A DNA stretch of 33,456 bases from an uncultured Prevotella sp. (lineage in GTDB: Bacteria > Bacteroidota > Bacteroidia > Bacteroidales > Bacteroidaceae): contig CALUGX010000129.1 of NCBI GenBank assembly GCA_944320285.1, positions 1 to 33,456 of the forward strand, given 5' to 3'. Positions 1-8,296 of the stretch are shown piece by piece. Positions within the stretch are counted from its first letter, which is position 1; each line of letters begins with the position of its first letter. The notes below the pieces were generated by a model that was not told the DNA's origin, ran no database searches, and saw only the letters and a program-made list of their open reading frames with translations. Both the position numbers and the translations under genes were made by a program.

Positions 1-437
1 AATCGTTTTCCATACTGCAAAATAATGGATTGTTCTGTAAGCTAACAAATTTATCCCCACTAAAAATCTACTGAACCGCCATTTCACCTTATAAAAGGAT
101 GCCTCTTGCAGATCTGCCGAACACAGGTGAAAACCATAACAAAAAACCACTGATATGTGATAAACCGTAAGTATCGGCTACCATAGGGATACTAATAATT
201 CCTCCAACGGGTTTCCCATTTAGTTTTTATGTTTAGCCCTAATCGGTTATTAGACTTCAGTCTGATTATATGTTCATGTCAAACAGATTGCTTTTTGTCT
301 CTGTAAAGGCGTATTGGGATACTCCACACGGAAAGAAATATGGCTACAGAAGCGTATAAGCAGACTGAGAGAATGTAAAATATGGCAATTCCTGCGCACG
401 TGTTTTATGCCTTATTAACTCTTTTACGTTGGTAAAA
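1..437. other. Gene-free stretch upstream of rplU
   Basis: No open frame with family resemblance is visible on either strand and no tRNA or clear terminator was found. The left window edge may cut a gene whose end lies outside. A short inverted repeat (AGACT-TC-AGTCT, near 252-263) is too small to interpret. Confidence 0.5.
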
Positions 438-470
438 TTTGGAGGTTTGGATGATTTGTTGTAATTTTGC
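438..470 (+). promoter_or_regulatory. Promoter of rplU-rpmA
   Basis: TTTG at 438-441 and TAATTTTGC at 462-470 are separated by 20 bases. This matches the Bacteroidetes primary sigma consensus (TTTG, 19-21 bases, TAnnTTTG). Transcription would start near 475, leaving a leader of roughly 80 nucleotides before the L21 start codon. Confidence 0.75.
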
Positions 471-482
471 AGCCGATTTATT

Positions 483-529
483 CCGCAAAGGCTTGATTAA
501 GTCGCAACACGAGGTTGTGCGCCTTACGG
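483..529 (+). promoter_or_regulatory. Foldable 5' leader of rplU
   Basis: Within the predicted 5' UTR, CCG (483-485) can pair with CGG (527-529), AAGGC (488-492) with GCCTT (521-525), and CGCAAC (503-508) with GTTGTG (514-519, one G-U pair). Together they form a two-part hairpin. Ribosomal-protein operons are often controlled by such leaders, but I do not recognise this as a named family, so a regulatory role is inferred. Confidence 0.35.
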
Positions 530-553
530 AGAAACCCGTTTAATATATTAATA

Positions 554-871
554 ATGTACGCTATTGTAGAAATTAACGGTCAGCAGTTTAAGGTCGAGCA
601 AGGCAAAAAGCTGTTCGTCCACCACATGAAAAACGTGGAGGAAGGCCAGGCTGTTGAGTTCGACAAGGTACTGCTTGTCGACAAGGATGGTTCAGTACAG
701 GTAGGCGCACCCACAGTGGACGGCGCAAAGATAGTGTGTGAGGTTATCAATCCTCTTGTGAAAGGTGACAAGGTCATCGTGTTCAAGATGAAGCGCAGAA
801 AGGATTACCGTAAGAAAAACGGACACCGTGCGCAGTTCACAGAGGTGAAAATCAAAGAAGTAATCGCTTAA
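554..871 (+). CDS. rplU: 50S ribosomal protein L21
   Basis: The 105-residue product is ribosomal protein bL21, which binds 23S rRNA in the large subunit. The start [19 protein letters not shown] and the tail [18 protein letters not shown] are characteristic, and the length is normal. The ATG at 554 is chosen over an upstream in-frame codon at 515 because L21 proteins begin with this M-Y-A-I segment and the extra residues would lie inside the foldable leader. rpmA follows 19 bases after the stop codon, the near-universal rplU-rpmA pair. A good Bacteroidetes promoter lies at 438-470. Confidence 0.97.
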   Translation: MYAIVEINGQQFKVEQGKKLFVHHMKNVEEGQAVEFDKVLLVDKDGSVQVGAPTVDGAKIVCEVINPLVKGDKVIVFKMKRRKDYRKKNGHRAQFTEVKIKEVIA

Positions 872-890
872 ATTTTAGGAGGAACAAGAA

Positions 891-1154
891 ATGGCACATA
901 AAAAAGGTGTAGGTAGTTCGAAGAACGGACGCGAATCGGCTTCCAAAAGATTAGGCGTTAAGATTTGGGGCGGCCAGAAGGTCATCGCAGGTAACATTAT
1001 CGTGCGTCAGCGCGGCACTAAGCACAATCCCGGTAAAAACGTGGGCATAGGCAAGGACGATACCCTCTACGCTTTGGTAGACGGCGTTGTTAATTTCCAC
1101 AAAGGCCGCAGGGACAGGAGCTTTGTGTCTGTAATCCCTGAGACTGAAGCCTAA
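891..1154 (+). CDS. rpmA: 50S ribosomal protein L27
   Basis: The 87-residue product is ribosomal protein bL27, whose N-terminal tail reaches toward the peptidyl-transferase centre. The start [16 protein letters not shown] and the segment [17 protein letters not shown] are diagnostic. No N-terminal cleavage extension of the Firmicutes type is present. A strong Shine-Dalgarno-like AGGAGGA lies a few bases before the ATG, unusual in this phylum, where most genes have weak sites. It is cotranscribed with rplU and ends at the hairpin terminator at 1189-1221. Confidence 0.97.
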   Translation: MAHKKGVGSSKNGRESASKRLGVKIWGGQKVIAGNIIVRQRGTKHNPGKNVGIGKDDTLYALVDGVVNFHKGRRDRSFVSVIPETEA

Positions 1155-1188
1155 AACAATAGTTTTACTTATTCCAAACAAACAACAG

Positions 1189-1221
1189 AAATCCCATTTC
1201 TCGTAAGAGATTGGGATTTTT
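1189..1221 (+). terminator. Intrinsic terminator after rpmA
   Basis: AAATCCCA (1189-1196) pairs with TGGGATTT (1212-1219), and TCTC (1199-1202) pairs with GAGA (1207-1210) around a GTAA loop. The right arm runs into a T tract ending at 1221. It lies 35 bases after the rpmA stop. Confidence 0.85.
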
Positions 1222-1255
1222 GCCGTTTTATAGGGTAACAAACAGAATATTTTTG

Positions 1256-1264
1256 TAATTTTGC
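1256..1264 (+). promoter_or_regulatory. Promoter -7 element of serS
   Basis: TAATTTTGC fits TAnnTTTGC. No clear TTTG is present at the usual -33 distance. If used, it leaves a 5' UTR of about 120 nucleotides that holds the repeat at 1281-1374. Confidence 0.5.
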
Positions 1265-1280
1265 AATCAGTATTTATCAG

Positions 1281-1374
1281 CAGACAAAGCAGGTGGACAG
1301 TCGGTAAACAAATGGCAAGGTAAAACTCTTGTCTGTTTGTCCCTGTAAACTTGTTTACTGTGAACTTGTCAACT
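1281..1374 (+). repeat. Leader repeat copy A (upstream of serS)
   Basis: The stretch is rich in TTGT/ACAA words. CAGACAA (1281-1287) is complementary to TTGTCTG (1329-1335), and GTAAACAA (1304-1311) to TTGTTTAC (1351-1358). The end (CTTGTCTGTTTGT... then TTGTCAACT) is shared with 2740-2771, where it sits at nearly the same distance from the next start codon. Function unknown. Confidence 0.5.
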
Positions 1375-1388
1375 AAAAATATAAATAT

Positions 1389-2678
1389 ATGCTTACGCTA
1401 AAACTTATAACAGAGGAAACCGAACGGGTAATCAAAGGTTTGGAGAAAAAACACTTCAACGGTGCAAGAGAAGCTATTAACAATGTTCTTGCACTCGATA
1501 AGGCGAGGCGCCAGACGCAGCAACAACTTGACAAAACGTTGCAGGAAGGTAAGAAGATTGCCGCCGAGATAGGCAAGCTGATGAAAGAAGGCAAGACAGC
1601 CGAAGCCAACACTGCAAAAGAGGGTGTGGCCAAGTTGAAGGAAACTTCAAAAGAACTTGAGCATGAGTTGTCTGAGACGCAAACAAAGTTGACAGAATTG
1701 CTTTGTACTATACCAAACATCCCGAACGACTTAGTGCCGGAAGGTAAAGATGCTGCAGACAATGTGGTTGTAAAGGAAGGCGGTGTAATTCCGGAGTTGC
1801 CGGCGGATGCTCTCTGTCATTGGGATTTGTGCAAAAAGTTCAACTTGATTGACTTTGATCTTGGTGTGAAGATTACGGGTGCCGGCTTCCCCGTATATAT
1901 TGGTAAAATGGCACGTCTGCAAAGGGCACTTGAGGCATTCTTCCTTGACGAGGCGCGCAAAAGCGGGTATTTGGAAATACAGCCGCCATACGTTGTGAAC
2001 GAGGCTTCAGGTTACGGAACCGGACAGCTGCCAGATAAGGAGGGGCAGATGTATCACTGCACCCTTGACAACCTTTATCTCATACCGACAGCAGAGGTTC
2101 CTGTGACAAATATTTTCCGTGATGTTATTCTTGACAAGAAAGATCTCCCGATAAAGTATTGTGCGTATTCGGCTTGTTTCCGCCGTGAGGCAGGTTCGTA
2201 TGGCAAGGACGTGCGCGGACTAAACCGTCTGCACCAGTTTGATAAGGTTGAGCTTGTGCGCATTGACAAGCCAGAACATTCTTACAGGTCGCTTGATGAA
2301 ATGCTTACCCATGTGGAGGGACTTTGTCAGAAGTTAGAGTTGCCTTATCATATATTGCGCCTTTGCGGTGGTGATATGAGTTTTACATCGGCAATCTGTT
2401 ATGATTTCGAAGTTTACAGCGCCGCGCAGAAGAAATGGCTTGAAGTTTCGTCGGTAAGTAATTTTGAGAGTTACCAGGCTAACAGACTTAAATGTCGTTA
2501 CCGCAACCCGGAAACGAAGAAACCGGAACTGTGCCATACGCTTAACGGGTCGGCTCTCGCCTTGCCACGTATTGTCGCTGCCATAATGGAAAACAATCAG
2601 ACGCCTGATGGCATAAAGATTCCGAAGGCATTGATACCTTATTGCGGTTTCGAGATACTTGATGATAAGAATTTCTAA
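1389..2678 (+). CDS. serS: Serine--tRNA ligase
   Basis: This 429-residue class II synthetase charges tRNA-Ser, and tRNA-Sec where present, with serine using ATP. The N-terminal ~110 residues are a charged helical hairpin (KARRQTQQQLDKTLQEGKK and onward), the long coiled coil that recognises the tRNA variable arm. The catalytic core follows. Motif 2 is seen in CFRREAGSYGKDVRGLNRLH and motif 3 in GSALALPRIVAAIMENNQ near the C terminus. Length is normal. It appears to be transcribed from its own promoter, since a terminator separates it from rpmA. A repeat-rich leader precedes it. Confidence 0.97.
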   Translation: MLTLKLITEETERVIKGLEKKHFNGAREAINNVLALDKARRQTQQQLDKTLQEGKKIAAEIGKLMKEGKTAEANTAKEGVAKLKETSKELEHELSETQTKLTELLCTIPNIPNDLVPEGKDAADNVVVKEGGVIPELPADALCHWDLCKKFNLIDFDLGVKITGAGFPVYIGKMARLQRALEAFFLDEARKSGYLEIQPPYVVNEASGYGTGQLPDKEGQMYHCTLDNLYLIPTAEVPVTNIFRDVILDKKDLPIKYCAYSACFRREAGSYGKDVRGLNRLHQFDKVELVRIDKPEHSYRSLDEMLTHVEGLCQKLELPYHILRLCGGDMSFTSAICYDFEVYSAAQKKWLEVSSVSNFESYQANRLKCRYRNPETKKPELCHTLNGSALALPRIVAAIMENNQTPDGIKIPKALIPYCGFEILDDKNF

Positions 2679-2706
2679 TTTTTAGTAGACGAACTATCTG
2701 TAGTCA

Positions 2707-2771
2707 GCCAGACAGCGTACAGGTTAAAATGCAAATATCCTTGTCTGCTTGTATCTGTTAGTTTGTCAACT
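2707..2771 (+). repeat. Leader repeat copy B (upstream of the NfnAB fusion gene)
   Basis: This is a shorter relative of 1281-1374. It keeps CAGACA, a GGTTAAAATGCAA-like core, CTTGTCTG at 2740-2747 and TTGTCAACT ending at 2771, 16 bases before the ATG. CAGACA can pair with TGTCTG as in copy A. Confidence 0.45.
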
Positions 2772-2787
2772 GAAAACCTAAAATATA

Positions 2788-5163
2788 ATGAACAAGATTA
2801 TTCGCAAGGAGCAGTTTTCAGAGAAGGTTTTTCTTTTTGAGGTTGAAGCTCCATTGATAGCAAAAAGCCGTAAAGCTGGAAACTTCGTCATCGTAAGGGT
2901 TGACGATAAGGGAGAACGTATGCCCTTGACAATAGCAGACGCTGATGTTGAGAAAGGTACGATAACCATAGTTGTGCAAGAGGTAGGCCTTTCATCTACG
3001 AAGTTGTGCCGTCTGGGTGTCGGTGATTATATAACTGATGTTGTCGGACCACTCGGAAATCCTACTAAAATAGAAAAGTTCGGAACTGTGATATGTGCCG
3101 GTGGTGGTGTCGGCACGGCGCCCATGTTACCTATCGTAAAAGCCTTGAAAGCTGCCGGAAACCGTGTGCTGTCAGTTATTGCAGGCCGTACCAAGGAACT
3201 TATAATATTGGAAGACGAAGTCCGAGCCAACAGTGATGAGACTATCGTAATGACAGATGATGGTTCATACGGCGAGAAGGGAGTTGTTACCATTGGCATT
3301 GAGAAGCTGATACAGCAGGAACATATAGATAAGGTGTTTGCCATAGGTCCCCCGATAATGATGAAATTCTGTTGTGTTCTCACAAAAAAATATAACATTC
3401 CGACAGATGTGTCGCTTAACACCATTATGGTGGATGGCACAGGGATGTGTGGGGCCTGTCGTCTTACGATTGGGGGAAAAACTAAATTTGTCTGCATCGA
3501 CGGACCTGAATTTGATGGTGCGTTGGTTGATTGGGACGAGATGTTCAAACGAATGGGTACATTCAAACGTGCTGAACAAGAGGAAATGGAGCATTTTGAA
3601 GAGCATCTTGATGGCAGGACAAATAAAACTGCCCCAACTGTTACTACAAACGTGTCGTTAACAGAGAAAGGTGAGGCGATGGATGTAACTCCTACAGACG
3701 AACCAATTGAGGTTCTGACAGATAGGAATGCAGTATGGCGTAAAGAATTGCGTGCAGCATTGAAACCAAAGGAGCGTACGGCAATAGAGAGAGTTGTCAT
3801 GCCGGAGCTTGAACCGTCGTACCGTATTACTACTCGTTACGAAGAAGTGAATAAGGGGTTAACGAAAAAAATGGCTCTGACAGAAGCAAAGAGATGTCTT
3901 GATTGTGCCAAGCCAACGTGTGTTGAAGGTTGCCCTGTAAATATCGACATACCGTCTTTTATTAAGAATATAGAGCGGGGACAAATCCTCGCTGCAGCCA
4001 AAGTACTGAAGAATACATCTGCCCTTCCGGCAGTGTGTGGGCGTGTATGTCCGCAAGAAAAGCAATGTGAGAGTCGCTGTATACACTTGAAGATGAATGA
4101 GCCGGCTGTTGCCATTGGCTATCTTGAACGTTTCGCAGCCGATTATGAGCGTGAAAGTGGCAATATGTCAGTGCCTGCCATTGCACCGTCTAATGGTGTG
4201 AAAGTTGCCGTTGTAGGGTCCGGCCCAGCTGGACTGAGTTTTGCCGGCGATATGGCAAAGCGCGGATATGACGTTTATGTGTTTGAGGCTTTGCATGAAA
4301 TCGGTGGTGTTTTGAAATACGGAATACCTGAATTCCGACTGCCTAATAAAATTGTTGATGTGGAGATAGACAACCTCCGCAAGATGGGCGTGCACTTCCA
4401 GACTGACTGTATTATAGGTAAGACCATTGGTATAGACCAGTTGGAGAATAGCGGTTTCAAAGGAATATTTGTAGGTTCTGGCGCAGGGCTGCCGAACTTT
4501 ATGAACATACCTGGTGAGAACTTGATAAACGTAATGTCATCAAATGAGTATCTTACCCGTGTGAACCTTATGGATGCTGCAAATCCTGTAACAGATACTC
4601 CGTTGAACATTGGTAAAAAAGTACTTGTCGTCGGTGGGGGAAATACAGCTATGGATTCTTGTCGTACAGCGAAGCGCCTTGGCGCTGACGTAACGATTGT
4701 TTATCGTCGTTCAGAAGCAGAAATGCCGGCGCGTGCAGAGGAAGTGAAACACGCTAAGGAAGAAGGTGTCAATTTCTTGTGCTTACATAATCCGGTAGAA
4801 TATATTGCAGACGAAAACGGAGCTGTAAAACAGGCCATTTTACAGGTTATGACGCTCGGTGAGCCGGATGCTTCAGGGCGTCGTAGTCCTGTGCCTGTTG
4901 AAGGTAAAACGGTCACAATAGACACAGATCAAGTGATAGTTGCAATAGGTGTATCACCCAACCCGCTCGTTCCTAAATCCATAAAGGACTTGACGTTAGG
5001 GCGGAAAAATACCATAGTTGTAAATGAAGAAATGCAAAGTTCACGTCCTGAGATTTTTGCAGGGGGTGACATTGTGCGGGGCGGAGCTACGGTAATTCTT
5101 GCGATGGGTGATGGTAGGCACGCTGCGGCCAGCATGGATAAGCAATTAAAAGGCTTGAATTAA
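2788..5163 (+). CDS. Fused NfnA/NfnB-type ferredoxin-NADP+ oxidoreductase (DHOD-B subunit / GltD-like)
   Basis: This 791-residue flavoprotein joins two enzymes. Residues 1 to ~260 resemble the FAD/[2Fe-2S] subunit of dihydroorotate dehydrogenase B, SudB or NfnA. They include an NAD-binding AGGGVGTAPM (~104-113) and cluster cysteines near 221, 224 and 236 (GTGMCGACRLTIGG). After a charged linker of ~60-80 residues, residues ~340-791 resemble the glutamate synthase small subunit or NfnB. This part has cysteines for two [4Fe-4S] clusters (about 370/373/378/382 and 417/421/427/431), an FAD motif VVGSGPAG (~475) and a second nucleotide motif VVGGGNTA (~614). No glutaminase or GltB-like large subunit is adjacent, so electron transfer between NAD(P)H and ferredoxin is likelier than glutamate synthesis. 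That is inference. Such fusions are common in Bacteroidales. Confidence 0.88.
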   Translation: MNKIIRKEQFSEKVFLFEVEAPLIAKSRKAGNFVIVRVDDKGERMPLTIADADVEKGTITIVVQEVGLSSTKLCRLGVGDYITDVVGPLGNPTKIEKFGTVICAGGGVGTAPMLPIVKALKAAGNRVLSVIAGRTKELIILEDEVRANSDETIVMTDDGSYGEKGVVTIGIEKLIQQEHIDKVFAIGPPIMMKFCCVLTKKYNIPTDVSLNTIMVDGTGMCGACRLTIGGKTKFVCIDGPEFDGALVDWDEMFKRMGTFKRAEQEEMEHFEEHLDGRTNKTAPTVTTNVSLTEKGEAMDVTPTDEPIEVLTDRNAVWRKELRAALKPKERTAIERVVMPELEPSYRITTRYEEVNKGLTKKMALTEAKRCLDCAKPTCVEGCPVNIDIPSFIKNIERGQILAAAKVLKNTSALPAVCGRVCPQEKQCESRCIHLKMNEPAVAIGYLERFAADYERESGNMSVPAIAPSNGVKVAVVGSGPAGLSFAGDMAKRGYDVYVFEALHEIGGVLKYGIPEFRLPNKIVDVEIDNLRKMGVHFQTDCIIGKTIGIDQLENSGFKGIFVGSGAGLPNFMNIPGENLINVMSSNEYLTRVNLMDAANPVTDTPLNIGKKVLVVGGGNTAMDSCRTAKRLGADVTIVYRRSEAEMPARAEEVKHAKEEGVNFLCLHNPVEYIADENGAVKQAILQVMTLGEPDASGRRSPVPVEGKTVTIDTDQVIVAIGVSPNPLVPKSIKDLTLGRKNTIVVNEEMQSSRPEIFAGGDIVRGGATVILAMGDGRHAAASMDKQLKGLN

Positions 5164-5165
5164 AT

Positions 5166-5534
5166 ATGAACGGATTTTATACCATTGTTTTACTCATACT
5201 GAGCAACGTCTTCATGACGCTTGCTTGGTATGGGCATTTAAAGTTGCAAGACTCAGGCATTTCAGCCAAGTGGCCCATCATAGGGGTGATAGCATTTTCA
5301 TGGGGAATTGCTTTTTTTGAATATTGTTGCCAGGTCCCAGCCAACCGTATCGGGTTTCAAGGCAACGGTGGCCCGTTCTCCCTTATTCAACTGAAGGTTA
5401 TTCAAGAGTGCATAAGTCTTGGTGTATTTGCTGTCATCATCAATATCATGTTTCAGGGGCAGACTTTACATTGGAATCATGTCTTGGCTTTTCTATTTAT
5501 AATATGCGCAGTTTATTTGGTTTTTATGAAATGA
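5166..5534 (+). CDS. DMT-family small membrane protein (DUF486)
   Basis: The 122-residue protein has four hydrophobic segments (about 4-22, 36-53, 80-98 and 102-120) and the conserved DUF486 features ANRIGFQGNGGPFS and KVIQE. DUF486 proteins belong to the drug/metabolite transporter superfamily in its four-helix form and probably act as dimers in the inner membrane. No substrate is known. The start lies two bases after the stop of the NfnAB fusion gene, so the two are almost certainly cotranscribed. Confidence 0.85.
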   Translation: MNGFYTIVLLILSNVFMTLAWYGHLKLQDSGISAKWPIIGVIAFSWGIAFFEYCCQVPANRIGFQGNGGPFSLIQLKVIQECISLGVFAVIINIMFQGQTLHWNHVLAFLFIICAVYLVFMK

Positions 5535-5612
5535 GTTATTTCTTATGTCTTTGTATACACTTTGCATAGATGAATGAGAACTTGATTGTAACTTGCTTTT
5601 GATCCTTATAAA

Positions 5613-6344
5613 ATGCCAATCAGCTCGGAACAAAAACTTGAGAAAAAAATCATAAGTCGCTTTCAAAAAGCGATTTATGATTATGGATTAATTGAAGATG
5701 GTGACAAATTGCTTATCGGATTGTCTGGAGGTAAGGATTCGTTGTGTCTTCTTGAGATGTTGGCTTTAAGACAAAAGATAAAGAAACCATCGTTTTCTGT
5801 CGAGGCATTGCATATAAGGATGGAAAACATTAAATATGAGTCGGACATTTCTTATTTACGTGATTTTTCGGAAAGCCGAGGTGTGAAGTTTCATTTTGTA
5901 ACAACGGGTTTTAACTCTGATACGGACAAACGCAAGTCGCCGTGTTTCTTATGTTCATGGAACAGACGCAAGCAAATGTTCATGAAGGCGCAAGAACTTG
6001 GCTGTAATAAAATTGCTTTGGGACATCACATGGATGACATAATCCATACAACAATGATGAACTTATTTTTTCAGGGCAACTTTTCAACTATGCCAGTGAG
6101 CCTTAAAATGAAAAAAATGCCGCTGACGATAATTCGTCCGTTATGTCTTGAGGAAGAGAGTGATTTGCAGCAATATGCTTTAAATCAAGGATATAAGAAG
6201 CAGGTGAAGCTATGCCCGTATGAATCAGATTCCCACCGTGCCGATATGAAAGAACTTTTCTGTAAGATTGAAGCAATGAACAAAGAAGCCCGTTATTCTG
6301 TAATGACAGCCCTTGGGCATGAAAATAAATTGGTAGAAGAATAG
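5613..6344 (+). CDS. ttcA: TtcA-family tRNA 2-thiolation enzyme
   Basis: This 243-residue PP-loop ATPase has SGGKDS at 38-43, which adenylates the target base. Three cysteines, C111 and C114 in SPCFLCSWNRRK and C201 in KLCPYES, sit where TtcA binds its [4Fe-4S] cluster. GHHMDD (~137-142) is another family motif. TtcA makes 2-thiocytidine at position 32 of some tRNAs, and the relative TtuA thiolates U54. The CxxC spacing and length favour a TtcA-like role, but the exact tRNA position is not provable here. It starts 78 bases after the DUF486 gene and ends at a strong hairpin. Confidence 0.85.
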   Translation: MPISSEQKLEKKIISRFQKAIYDYGLIEDGDKLLIGLSGGKDSLCLLEMLALRQKIKKPSFSVEALHIRMENIKYESDISYLRDFSESRGVKFHFVTTGFNSDTDKRKSPCFLCSWNRRKQMFMKAQELGCNKIALGHHMDDIIHTTMMNLFFQGNFSTMPVSLKMKKMPLTIIRPLCLEEESDLQQYALNQGYKKQVKLCPYESDSHRADMKELFCKIEAMNKEARYSVMTALGHENKLVEE

Positions 6345-6363
6345 CTTGCTTTGTTTGTAAACG

Positions 6364-6405
6364 ATAAAGCCCCGCCTATAAACAGCAGGGCTTTATTGTT
6401 TTTTT
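6364..6405 (+). terminator. Intrinsic terminator between convergent ttcA and glyA
   Basis: ATAAAGCCC (6364-6372) pairs perfectly with GGGCTTTAT (6388-6396), followed by a T run to 6405. It sits between the ttcA stop and the glyA stop. The left arm begins with an A-rich run, so it may work in both directions. Confidence 0.85.
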
Positions 6406-6413
6406 GTTAAGTC

Positions 6414-7694
6414 TTAATATGCAAAGAGCGGATATTTAGACATTGTTTCATTTACTTTCTCACGCACCTTGGCTATCACTTTTTCATCTTCGGGGCTGTT
6501 GAGCACTTCCTCTATAAGGTCGGCAATGAGCACCATCATGTCTTCTTTTGCACCACGAGTAGTTATAGCGGGTGTACCGAGACGGATGCCAGATGTTTGG
6601 AATGCGCTGCGAGTATCGTAGGGCACCATATTCTTGTTTACCGTTATGTCAGCGGCAACGAGGGCGTTTTCGGCAACTTTTCCTGTCAGTTCTGGATATT
6701 TTGGGCGTAAATCAACGAGCATAGAGTGGTTGTCCGTGCCTCCGCTTACGATGTCAAAACCACGTTTCATCAATTCGTCTGCCAGTACGGCCGCGTTCTT
6801 TTTCACCTGTGCAGCCCATTCTTTGAACTCCGGTTGCAATGCTTCGTTGAAAGCAACGGCCTTTGCTGCGATGACGTGTTCCAGCGGGCCGCCTTGTGTG
6901 CCAGGGAATACCGCACTGTTCAACAGTTGGCTCATCATCTTTATTTGTCCCTTTGGTGTCTTTTTACCCCACGGATTTTCAAAATCTTTGCCCATGAGAA
7001 TGATGCCGCCACGCGGACCACGCAACGTCTTATGTGTCGTAGATGTTACAACGTGGGCATATTTTAGCGGGTTATCTAACAGACCGGCGGCTATCAATCC
7101 GGCAGGATGAGCCATATCGATCATCAATATTGCACCAACCTTGTCAGCTATTTCACGCATACGTTTGTAATCCCATTCTCTGCTATATGCCGAGCCACCG
7201 CCGATTATCAGCTTAGGTTTGTGCTCTAAAGCGAGTTGTTCCATCTCATTATAGTCAACACGACCGGTCTCTTTGTTGAGGTTGTAGCCGATCGCGTGAT
7301 AAAGTATGCCTGAAGTGTTTACGCTTGAACCGTGTGAAAGGTGTCCGCCATGAGCCAAGTTCAGTCCGAGGAACGTATCCCCTGGATTGAGAACCGTCAG
7401 CAATACGGCCGCATTTGCTTGTGCGCCAGAGTGCGGCTGTACATTGGCAAATTCAGCTCCAAATAACTTCTTAACTCTTTCGATGGCTAAGTTCTCAACT
7501 TCGTCAACAACGCCGCAACCGCCGTAATATCTTTTGCCCGGCAGTCCTTCGGCGTATTTGTTGGTTAGACAAGAGCCCATCGCCTGCATTACTTCTTCGC
7601 TTACGAAATTTTCCGAGGCTATGAGCTCCATTCCTTTCAACTGTCTTTGATGTTCTCTTTCGATGAGGTCGAAAATCACTTGGTCTCTTTTCAT
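6414..7694 (-). CDS. glyA: Serine hydroxymethyltransferase
   Basis: This 426-residue PLP enzyme converts serine and tetrahydrofolate to glycine and 5,10-methylene-tetrahydrofolate, the main cytosolic source of one-carbon units. Family signatures are IASENFVS near the N terminus, [13 protein letters not shown] and the PLP-lysine motif [15 protein letters not shown] with K222. Length is normal. It lies 53 bases downstream of pyrI on the same strand with no visible promoter or terminator between, so it may be the last gene of a pyrB-pyrI-glyA transcript, linking pyrimidine and one-carbon supply. Confidence 0.97.
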   Translation of the reverse strand: MKRDQVIFDLIEREHQRQLKGMELIASENFVSEEVMQAMGSCLTNKYAEGLPGKRYYGGCGVVDEVENLAIERVKKLFGAEFANVQPHSGAQANAAVLLTVLNPGDTFLGLNLAHGGHLSHGSSVNTSGILYHAIGYNLNKETGRVDYNEMEQLALEHKPKLIIGGGSAYSREWDYKRMREIADKVGAILMIDMAHPAGLIAAGLLDNPLKYAHVVTSTTHKTLRGPRGGIILMGKDFENPWGKKTPKGQIKMMSQLLNSAVFPGTQGGPLEHVIAAKAVAFNEALQPEFKEWAAQVKKNAAVLADELMKRGFDIVSGGTDNHSMLVDLRPKYPELTGKVAENALVAADITVNKNMVPYDTRSAFQTSGIRLGTPAITTRGAKEDMMVLIADLIEEVLNSPEDEKVIAKVREKVNETMSKYPLFAY

Positions 7695-7747
7695 ATTGAT
7701 GTTATTTTGGATGTATTGTTATATTCCTTAGATTTTGTTTATCGGAA

Positions 7748-8203
7748 TTAAAGTAGTTCTACGTGGTTCATGTTCTGTTCTTTATCACAATAATGGCATC
7801 TTATTATGCCTTTATTCTTGTCAATTACAGTGAAGACGGTCTTCATCGGCTCGTTGTTTGTTACGCATTTAGGATTATTGCATTTTACTATGCCGTGCAG
7901 TTCGTCAGGAGTTTCCACTTTCTTCTTTTCCACGACCTCGTAGTTCTTGATTATATTCAGTACCACGTTTGGGGCAACCACTGACAGTCTTGATATTTCT
8001 TCATCAGAGAAGAATTTGTTTTCCACCTTTATTATGCCTTTCCGTCCAATCTTTTTTGACAGATAATTGTAACCTATTGTCACAACAGTGTCAAGGTTTT
8101 GCAGGTTCAGTATGTTTGCCACTTCGTATGTTTTTTCAGAAGGAATGTGGTCAATGACGGTTCCGTTTTCTATCGCCGCCACCAGTCTTTCTTTTTTGCT
8201 CAT
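7748..8203 (-). CDS. pyrI: Aspartate carbamoyltransferase regulatory chain
   Basis: This is the allosteric subunit of aspartate transcarbamoylase. It binds CTP/ATP through its N-terminal domain and contacts PyrB through a C-terminal zinc ribbon. The nucleotide-site segment [16 protein letters not shown] and four zinc cysteines (KCNNPKC and CHYC) are intact. The frame is open up to an ATG at 8248, giving 166 residues. The ATG at 8203 (151 residues, [14 protein letters not shown]) is preferred because it matches the usual N terminus of the family. It follows pyrB with a short gap, the classic pyrBI arrangement. Confidence 0.93.
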   Translation of the reverse strand: MSKKERLVAAIENGTVIDHIPSEKTYEVANILNLQNLDTVVTIGYNYLSKKIGRKGIIKVENKFFSDEEISRLSVVAPNVVLNIIKNYEVVEKKKVETPDELHGIVKCNNPKCVTNNEPMKTVFTVIDKNKGIIRCHYCDKEQNMNHVELL

Positions 8204-8296
8204 CGCTATTTTGTTTTTAACAGACTTTTCGGTTATTGCGGTTTTCACTCCGCATATTTTTGCTTTTTGTTGCTTTGCGTAAGGCTTTCCTTGTTC

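Noticed and set aside
238-280. Possible insertion-sequence remnant around TTAGCCCTAATCGG and AGACTTCAGTCT upstream of rplU
   Set aside because: Only short, imperfect inverted repeats. No transposase residue or matching end could be found.
3027-3800. 257-codon minus-strand ORF inside the NfnAB fusion gene
   Set aside because: Long antisense frame opposite a clearly conserved coding sequence, with no similarity of its own.
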